Source: Paraglaciecola polaris LMG 21857 (GTDB lineage: Bacteria > Pseudomonadota > Gammaproteobacteria > Enterobacterales > Alteromonadaceae). From it: a stretch of 64,000 nucleotides of DNA. How positions within the stretch are numbered: position 1 is the stretch's first letter; each line of letters starts with the position of its first letter. Below, piece by piece: positions 59,030-64,000 of this stretch. The translations under genes were made by a program, and so were the position numbers. The DNA is taken from NCBI RefSeq assembly GCF_000315055.1, contig NZ_BAER01000017.1, forward strand, positions 186,001 to 250,000, given 5' to 3'. The notes beneath the pieces are model-generated. The model ran no database searches. It was not told the DNA's origin and saw only the letters and a program-made list of their open reading frames with translations.

Positions 59030-60475
59030 ATGAAAACAACACTTTCATACACTTTGTTGGCGTTACTGGCGACGCTTTTCCTGCATTCAGGGGTCGCTAT
59101 CGCTGCGAAGCAGACCAGTGGGAGTTATGTTGCACAAGACGTAACACGCCATCAAGCCTTGAGTAATGAACTGGCGCAAAACTTGTGGGACTGGGCAGAA
59201 ACACGTTTTCATGAAAAGAAAAGCAGCCATGCTATGCAGGTGATACTGGCAGAGCAAGGCTTCAAGGTTGACGTGGGCGTTGCAGACATGCCCACTGCAT
59301 TTGTCGCTAGTTACGGCTCAAAGGACGGCCCCGTCATCGCCATACTGGCAGAAATGGATGCCCTACCCGGTTTATCGCAACAAGCACAGCCTTATAAACA
59401 ATCCATTGATGGCAAAGAAGCAGGGCACGCTTGTGGTCATCATTTGTTTGGCGCGGGCTCGTTAGCAGCGGCATTAACCGTCAAAAACTGGTTACAACAA
59501 AACAACATACAAGGTCAAATTCGACTCTATGGGACGCCTGCAGAAGAAGGCGGTTCAGGCAAGGTATACATGGTTCGCGAAGGACTCTTTAGTGACGTAG
59601 ACACGGTATTACATTGGCACCCTGGTGGACAAAACACCACCCAACCCATGTCAACCCTAGCCAATAAAACCGCTAAATTTCGTTTTCATGGCATTGCTTC
59701 TCATGCAGCCGCAGCCCCAGAGCAAGGTCGGTCAGCGTTAGATGCGGTTGAAGCAATGAATTACATGGTAAATATGATGCGCGAACACGTACCGGCTGAT
59801 ACACGTATTCATTATATTATTACCCATGGAGGCGATGCGCCAAACATAGTGCCTGAATTTGCCGAGGTCTATTATTATCTACGTACTCCTTCAGCGGCCG
59901 ATCTACCGGCATTATGGTCGAGACTAGAAAAAACGGCACAGGCCGCCGCTATGGGTACAGAAACCCAAGTAGACTGGGAGATAATGTCAGGCGTATGGAG
60001 CACCCTACCCAACGCCACCTTAGCGAAAGTCGCCCACGACGCAATGGACACATTTGGTGGTATTAAATATTCGCCCCAAGAGCAAGCGTTTGCAGATGTC
60101 TTGCGCACAACACTCAGTAAGAGAGCGGTAAAGCAAATCGGTAATGAACAAAACATTATGCCCTACACTGACGATATTTATCACTCCACGGCGTCAACCG
60201 ATGTAGGTGATATTAGTTGGAACGTGCCTACCGCAGGTTTTGTTACAGCAACTTGGGTGCCCGGTACAGCTCCTCACAGTTGGCAAGCTGTGGCTGCTGG
60301 CGGTATGAGTATTGGTTATAAAGGCATGCATTTGGCCAGTAAAACGTTAGCATTGAGCGCCATTCGTTTGTTTGAACAACCAGATTTAATCCAACAAGCA
60401 AAAACGGAATGGCGTGGGCGTGTGGGTGACGTGCAATACCAATCACAGATTGGTGATCGCTCTCCTATTTTGTAA
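59030..60475 (+). CDS. Secreted M20 amidohydrolase, AbgB-like
   Basis: A 481-residue M20 peptidase with a signal peptide (about 1-27, VAIAA). Metal ligands in GHACGHHLFGAG and the EEGGSGK stretch; RFHGIASHAAAAPEQGRSALDAVEAMNYMVNMM begins the dimerisation domain; late motifs STDVGDISWNVPTAGF and PHSWQ. It matches p-aminobenzoyl-glutamate hydrolase subunit B of E. coli almost throughout, but that enzyme is cytoplasmic and this one is exported. The ATG at 59030 follows the M14 stop; an ATG at 59000 overlapping that gene is an alternative, and neither has a good ribosome binding site. Confidence 0.9.
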   Translation: MKTTLSYTLLALLATLFLHSGVAIAAKQTSGSYVAQDVTRHQALSNELAQNLWDWAETRFHEKKSSHAMQVILAEQGFKVDVGVADMPTAFVASYGSKDGPVIAILAEMDALPGLSQQAQPYKQSIDGKEAGHACGHHLFGAGSLAAALTVKNWLQQNNIQGQIRLYGTPAEEGGSGKVYMVREGLFSDVDTVLHWHPGGQNTTQPMSTLANKTAKFRFHGIASHAAAAPEQGRSALDAVEAMNYMVNMMREHVPADTRIHYIITHGGDAPNIVPEFAEVYYYLRTPSAADLPALWSRLEKTAQAAAMGTETQVDWEIMSGVWSTLPNATLAKVAHDAMDTFGGIKYSPQEQAFADVLRTTLSKRAVKQIGNEQNIMPYTDDIYHSTASTDVGDISWNVPTAGFVTATWVPGTAPHSWQAVAAGGMSIGYKGMHLASKTLALSAIRLFEQPDLIQQAKTEWRGRVGDVQYQSQIGDRSPIL

Positions 60476-60665
60476 ATAGCAAAAACCTGTGCCTTATATT
60501 TGATTTAATAAGGTGCATAGGGTTTATCAAATGACAAAAGCCTTACCCTTTTGGCTTTAAGGTCAATAACGTTATGGATAACTATAGTTAACCTTATCCT
60601 GCACAATAAACTAAAACCGTGTTTAAACTGCGTTTTATTGCGCAACATAATCCTCCGGGGGAAGT

Positions 60666-61269
60666 ATGGAATTAGTTTATCCGACCTATGCCCATATCGA
60701 CCAGCTCATGACGTGGTTCAAAGATGAGGCCCAAGTGACTATCTGGTCTGGGCCTAATTTTAGATACCCGTTTGATTTCGCGTCGTTTAAATATGATCTT
60801 AAATTGCCCCCTTCACTCTTACTCATTGATAGCCGGAGCAAATACAGTATTAGCATTTGCTCAATATTACTTGCGCGAGGGGAAATGCCACTTAGGCCGT
60901 TTAGTCGTTAATCCAGCATTTCGCAGGCAAGGCCTTATCACAGAATTAATATGCCGGCTCTGCGAATTAGGTAAAGCTGAATTCGCGGTAGATACCTGCT
61001 CTTTGTTTGTCTTTACGTACAATACTTGGGCATTAAATGCCTACCAAAAGCTAGGATTTAAGGTTGCAGACTATCCTGAAGATATACCACTGGAAAACTG
61101 CGTATACATTATACATGGTGCAGTCAAGCGAGCGACGTCACAGCCATTAATAAGCGATAACAAAAATCTCAAAATAAAGACCACTCACCCGTCTGTGTAT
61201 GGCACTGACCATGTCATTATTCTTCATTCTATTGCTTGGTTTAAAGCCCAGCTCAACCATATAGCTTGA
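60666..61269 (+). pseudogene. GNAT acetyltransferase gene broken by a one-base frameshift
   Basis: The start at 60666 has GGGGGAAG upstream and reads MELVYPTYAHIDQLMTWF...FKYDLKLP. The frame then fails, but the next frame continues the fold (LHSYSLIAGANTVLAFAQYYLREGKCHLGRLVVNP, RRQGLITELI acetyl-CoA loop, ALNAYQKLGF). Dropping one C from the five-C run at 60807-60811 joins the frames smoothly. So this is an N-acetyltransferase with an extra base, either a real recent inactivation, a phase-variable run, or a sequencing error. After the GNAT domain ~50 residues of unrelated tail follow to 61269. Confidence 0.8.
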
Positions 61270-61293
61270 TGAATAAAGAAAATAACAGACCAT

Positions 61294-61315
61294 AAAAAGC
61301 CCTCCGTGGAGGGCT
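61294..61315 (-). terminator. Terminator after the GDSL hydrolase
   Basis: An 8-bp perfect stem AGCCCTCC / GGAGGGCT with loop GT, followed on the minus strand by five T. It ends the GDSL gene transcript. Confidence 0.8.
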
Positions 61316-61335
61316 AAACGCTAAGTCATACGCCT

Positions 61336-62244
61336 TCAGGCTAGGGTCTTACGTCTGACTCGCACCAATCCAGCTAATCCAATAGCAAATATGGCGAGAA
61401 CAGCGGGCTCTGATACATTTAGAGCTGCAAGTGCTGTCGCGGCTATAATTTCATGGCCGACTGCTGTTGGGTGAACGGCGTCCCACAATAAGTAATCATC
61501 AGGATTAGTACAGACGACGCCGCCACTAATACACGGCTGCGATACATTACTGAGTGCGTAATCACTTGGGTTAAGCGTTATGTCGAGAAACGTACTGAAC
61601 ATGTCAAGTTGGGTAATATTGAGTCCGTTGCCCAGTCCGTTTAAACCACTTGCCAAGGCCGAGTTAAAAGCCAATGCCCAAGGATCGGCAAGAGGAAGGT
61701 TAGGAATTAAAAAGTCCACGGCCCCTAAGGCTGATAGGTTTAAAATACTATCAATGATGTTATTCACCGCGTTCATTGGACTGTATGTGCCAAGGGGATT
61801 GTTCTGCAGAAAATCGTTACCTCCAGCCCAAATCACGTAAAGTCCATCGGCGTCAGCCATACCTCCGGTATTGTTCATGAAGAGAGGTATTTGTCCATCG
61901 AGAACCTGATCGCTTCTTTGCCCACCAATGGCATAGTTCGTGCCGCCTGCGAAAGCAGACGTTGCTGACAACCCTAAATCATCAGCCAACAACTCAACCC
62001 ACACTGGGCCATTAGAAAATCGGCAATCGAAATAAGGTGCAGGAGGGCAATTTGTCGGGGAAATATAGCTGAGTGCCCCAGGGTCTGAGAGTGAATCACC
62101 AAATATGTATAGGTTGCTGATGGGTGAAGCTGAGGCTGTCGCGCTGACAAGCAGCAGGAACGCCAAGGTTACAGAAAATGTCTGTTTGACTTTCTTGCAA
62201 AAAAGATTGGTTACGCTAGACACCGGAAGGGTTAGTGTTTTCAT
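61336..62244 (-). CDS. PEP-CTERM-anchored SGNH/GDSL hydrolase
   Basis: A 302-residue exported esterase/lipase-like protein. Signal peptide (about 1-40), block I FGDSLSD, the GGTNYAIGG region, block III GGNDF, and catalytic DAVHPT near the end. The C terminus is a PEP-CTERM sorting signal: VSEP, a hydrophobic helix (AVLAIFAIGLAGLVRV) and a basic RRK end, so it should be processed by an exosortase/EpsH system, usually in strains making exopolysaccharide. The ATG at 62244 has AAGGTGA 5 bases upstream. Confidence 0.9.
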   Translation of the reverse strand: MKTLTLPVSSVTNLFCKKVKQTFSVTLAFLLLVSATASASPISNLYIFGDSLSDPGALSYISPTNCPPAPYFDCRFSNGPVWVELLADDLGLSATSAFAGGTNYAIGGQRSDQVLDGQIPLFMNNTGGMADADGLYVIWAGGNDFLQNNPLGTYSPMNAVNNIIDSILNLSALGAVDFLIPNLPLADPWALAFNSALASGLNGLGNGLNITQLDMFSTFLDITLNPSDYALSNVSQPCISGGVVCTNPDDYLLWDAVHPTAVGHEIIAATALAALNVSEPAVLAIFAIGLAGLVRVRRKTLA

Positions 62245-62581
62245 TAAATCACCTTTGGACGATCGTAAACTCAACGACGCCATATAGAATGTATTATTGT
62301 CAGTATCCGGTTAAGGACACGCTTCAGCCAAGAATCCCCCAACAGCGAATAGACGGTTTCCATGCTAAAGAGGCTCTATGCATAATTCGATCCTCACCAA
62401 TAAAATCAATAATTTAGCTATCTTTTGGTTGAAATAAAGACGATGAGTGCAAAAAAAACTGACACACCTTATCCACTTTCACTGTGCGCATATCAGGCGT
62501 ATCGATCCCCCTATGTATTTTACGCTTAAATATGCCCAAGGTAGAGCCAATTAGGCTGTTGCAATCAATACAAATTCCACG
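62245..62581 (-). other. Non-coding region upstream of the GDSL gene
   Basis: About 337 bases between two minus-strand genes; it should hold the GDSL promoter. No clear -24/-12 (sigma-54) or -35/-10 pair, terminator, or known riboswitch core was found. Confidence 0.4.
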
Positions 62582-64000
62582 TTAATTTGCTTCAAGTGTT
62601 AACGCAACGCCGCTACTATCCGTTTGTAAGTGATGGCGGCTGTTGAGTAAAAACAAGCGATTAACCTCAACGTCTTGCACATTGGCCAAATAGGTTTTAA
62701 CGACTTTAGCTCGGTTATCAGCAAGTTTTGCCAACGCGCTAGGAGATATCTTAATAGCATTTCGGGTTTGGTTGTACATGGCGATAAGCAGTGCTTGATG
62801 AAGGTGATCGGGAGCAATGATCGTCTCAACATCCCCATGCTGAAGTTTGGCTTTGACTAACTGCCGCTCTTCATCAACCGTTTTATTAGTCGTGTTAGTA
62901 AACAGCAGGCCTAACGCTTCGCTTATTGGCCCGGCTAAAGGGACCGTACTGGCCGATAATTTCTCAGGGAGTGAATCTTGTCCCGTCAGTTCCCGTAATT
63001 GACTTTGTAGTTTTTGCTCAGCAAGTTCATAGGCATCCGCTACCTCGTTTACGGTTCCTTCAATATTAACCCGTAGGCCTGGGCGCTGTGCTAAGGCACC
63101 AGCTAATGTTGCTAATTTCTGCGACATGTCGTCGCTTAACTGAAACGAACCTGCAGCAAAGGTTATTTCATTGAGTTCATCATCGCTTCCTACCAAATTC
63201 GCCAGCAACGAAAAGGGAGCGCTAACCGCTTTGATAATTAAATTCTTAAGTGTTTGCAGTACGATTGAAGCAAAACCAAAACTGGGATTATCCAAATCCC
63301 CTGATACTTGCAAACCGAGGTCAATCACCCCATTTGAATCTTGTAATAGCGCGATAGCTAATCCTAAAGGCAAGCTTAAGGCTTGGTCTGAGTCTGTTTT
63401 TTTGCCCAGTGTAAGTTGATCAATAATAACGTGATTATCACCCGTCAATTGATTGTTTTCCAAGGTGTATTTAACATCTAATGAAAGCAAACCTTTGTCT
63501 ATAAAATGCCCCATATAGGTGCCTGAATAAGGGTTAACAGAGGTGAGCTCTGCACCACTAACCGAAAAGTTAAGATCCAGGAACATATCGTCAATAAGTG
63601 GATTTAACGAACCTTGCAGCGCCACAGGCGCATAGCCGTCTATTTTACCGTTTAAATCGACATTTGCTGCACTATCGGCGCGAGAAGATAGTGCCGTAAT
63701 GCTGCCGTTTAATGCTTCTATGCCTGAGGCAAAACGCGGTCGCAACGAGTTGTCGGCAAAATACGCACTGCCATCTACGACGCTCACCTCTTCAATTCGG
63801 ATAGCCATAGGCTCAGGGGTTGACTGAGCTGGCTGGATATTTTTGCCAGACGACGGATCATTTGCAGCAACAGCACTGTCGGCCGCTGGTTTGAGCAAAA
63901 TACTGTCGATATTAGTTTGCTTATTTTCATCAATAACAAGCTTCGCATAAGGCTTCTCTAATTCGACTTTTTGCACTGCCAGTGCGTTCTCATTCGAGTT
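62582..64000 (-). CDS. DUF748 (AsmA-like) protein, 5' end outside the window
   Basis: The C-terminal ~470 residues of a larger protein; the frame is open to the window edge. The edge part (VQKVELEKPYAKLVIDENKQTNIDSIL) and the middle (NGSITALSSRADSAANVDLNGKIDGYAPVALQGSLNPL; VNPYSGTYMGHFIDKGLLSLDVKYTLENNQLTG; GVIDLGLQVSGDLDNPSFGFASIV) are typical of DUF748, a repeat-rich family of envelope proteins related to AsmA. These are thought to bridge the periplasm in lipid transport; the role here is not proven. The C terminus has an OmpA-like feel (LSPSALAKLADNRAKVV), helping place it near the envelope. Confidence 0.88.
   Translation of the reverse strand, partial: NSNENALAVQKVELEKPYAKLVIDENKQTNIDSILLKPAADSAVAANDPSSGKNIQPAQSTPEPMAIRIEEVSVVDGSAYFADNSLRPRFASGIEALNGSITALSSRADSAANVDLNGKIDGYAPVALQGSLNPLIDDMFLDLNFSVSGAELTSVNPYSGTYMGHFIDKGLLSLDVKYTLENNQLTGDNHVIIDQLTLGKKTDSDQALSLPLGLAIALLQDSNGVIDLGLQVSGDLDNPSFGFASIVLQTLKNLIIKAVSAPFSLLANLVGSDDELNEITFAAGSFQLSDDMSQKLATLAGALAQRPGLRVNIEGTVNEVADAYELAEQKLQSQLRELTGQDSLPEKLSASTVPLAGPISEALGLLFTNTTNKTVDEERQLVKAKLQHGDVETIIAPDHLHQALLIAMYNQTRNAIKISPSALAKLADNRAKVVKTYLANVQDVEVNRLFLLNSRHHLQTDSSGVALTLEAN

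Noticed and set aside
60482-60530. Imperfect hairpin after the M20 gene (AAACCTGTGCC... / ...GGTGCATAGGGTTT)
   Set aside because: The arms have several mismatches and no T run follows, so it is not listed as a terminator.
62284-62420. Possible c-di-GMP riboswitch-like sequence upstream of the GDSL gene
   Set aside because: A few short purine-rich stretches recalled the motif, but the conserved core and paired stems could not be built on either strand.

Overview
The window is a gammaproteobacterial chromosome segment of moderate GC, most likely from a marine member of the Alteromonadales (Paraglaciecola/Glaciecola-like). This rests on the gene orders (rpsP-rimM-trmD-rplS; glmM-tpiA-secG-tRNA-Leu; leuS-lptE-holA-nadD-rsfS-rlmH-mrdA-mrdB-mltB-rlpA-dacA-ybeD-lipB-lipA; smrB opposite prmB-aroC), on a PEP-CTERM exoprotein, and on a large TonB receptor with its own ECF sigma/FecR pair. 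The genus is an inference. No CRISPR array, prophage or insertion sequence was seen.

Region 1-9.2 kb: a lipoprotein M3 peptidase, a DnaJ-related protein, a sugar acetyltransferase, RlmF, a SoxR regulator facing a small VOC protein across a near-canonical SoxR promoter, the S16/RimM/TrmD/L19 operon, and an orphan ABC ATPase. Region 9.2-19 kb, mostly minus strand: tRNA-Leu(GAG), secG, tpiA, glmM, folP, ftsH and rlmE, then yhbY (plus), slyD and a Lon-family protease. Region 19.4-33.7 kb, plus strand: a long housekeeping block joining leucyl-tRNA charging, LPS transport (LptE), DNA polymerase III delta, NAD synthesis, ribosome silencing and maturation, the PBP2/RodA elongasome, peptidoglycan trimming (MltB, RlpA, DacA) and lipoate synthesis (LipB, LipA). 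Region 33.7-45.5 kb: a periplasmic cyclophilin, small unknowns, a secreted DUF985 cupin, a diguanylate cyclase, PpnP, dienelactone hydrolase, a secreted gluzincin-like protein, asparaginase I, a cold-shock protein, an MFS transporter, chorismate synthase, PrmB and SmrB.

The accessory part is 45.5-64 kb. It starts with a decayed relic in which the first codons of what looks like an H-NOX gene run into the C-terminal end of an EAL domain. Next comes a half-length, catalytically dead-looking relative of GDP-mannose dehydrogenase behind a leader hairpin. Then follows a BaeSR-like two-component system whose sensor carries a 20-residue-period Arg/Gly/Pro repeat, flanked by small proteins (Pro-rich, secreted two-Cys, YHYH lipoprotein, secreted four-Cys) that look like one regulon. 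After tpm and a NUDIX gene comes the most system-like module: ECF sigma, FecR and STN-type TonB receptor, then, past a strong terminator, a secreted M14 carboxypeptidase of the cytosolic-carboxypeptidase type and a secreted AbgB-like M20 amidohydrolase. I read this as a regulated import and processing system for a glutamylated or peptide-like substrate, possibly folate breakdown products. A frameshifted acetyltransferase, a PEP-CTERM GDSL hydrolase and the 3' part of a DUF748 gene finish the window.
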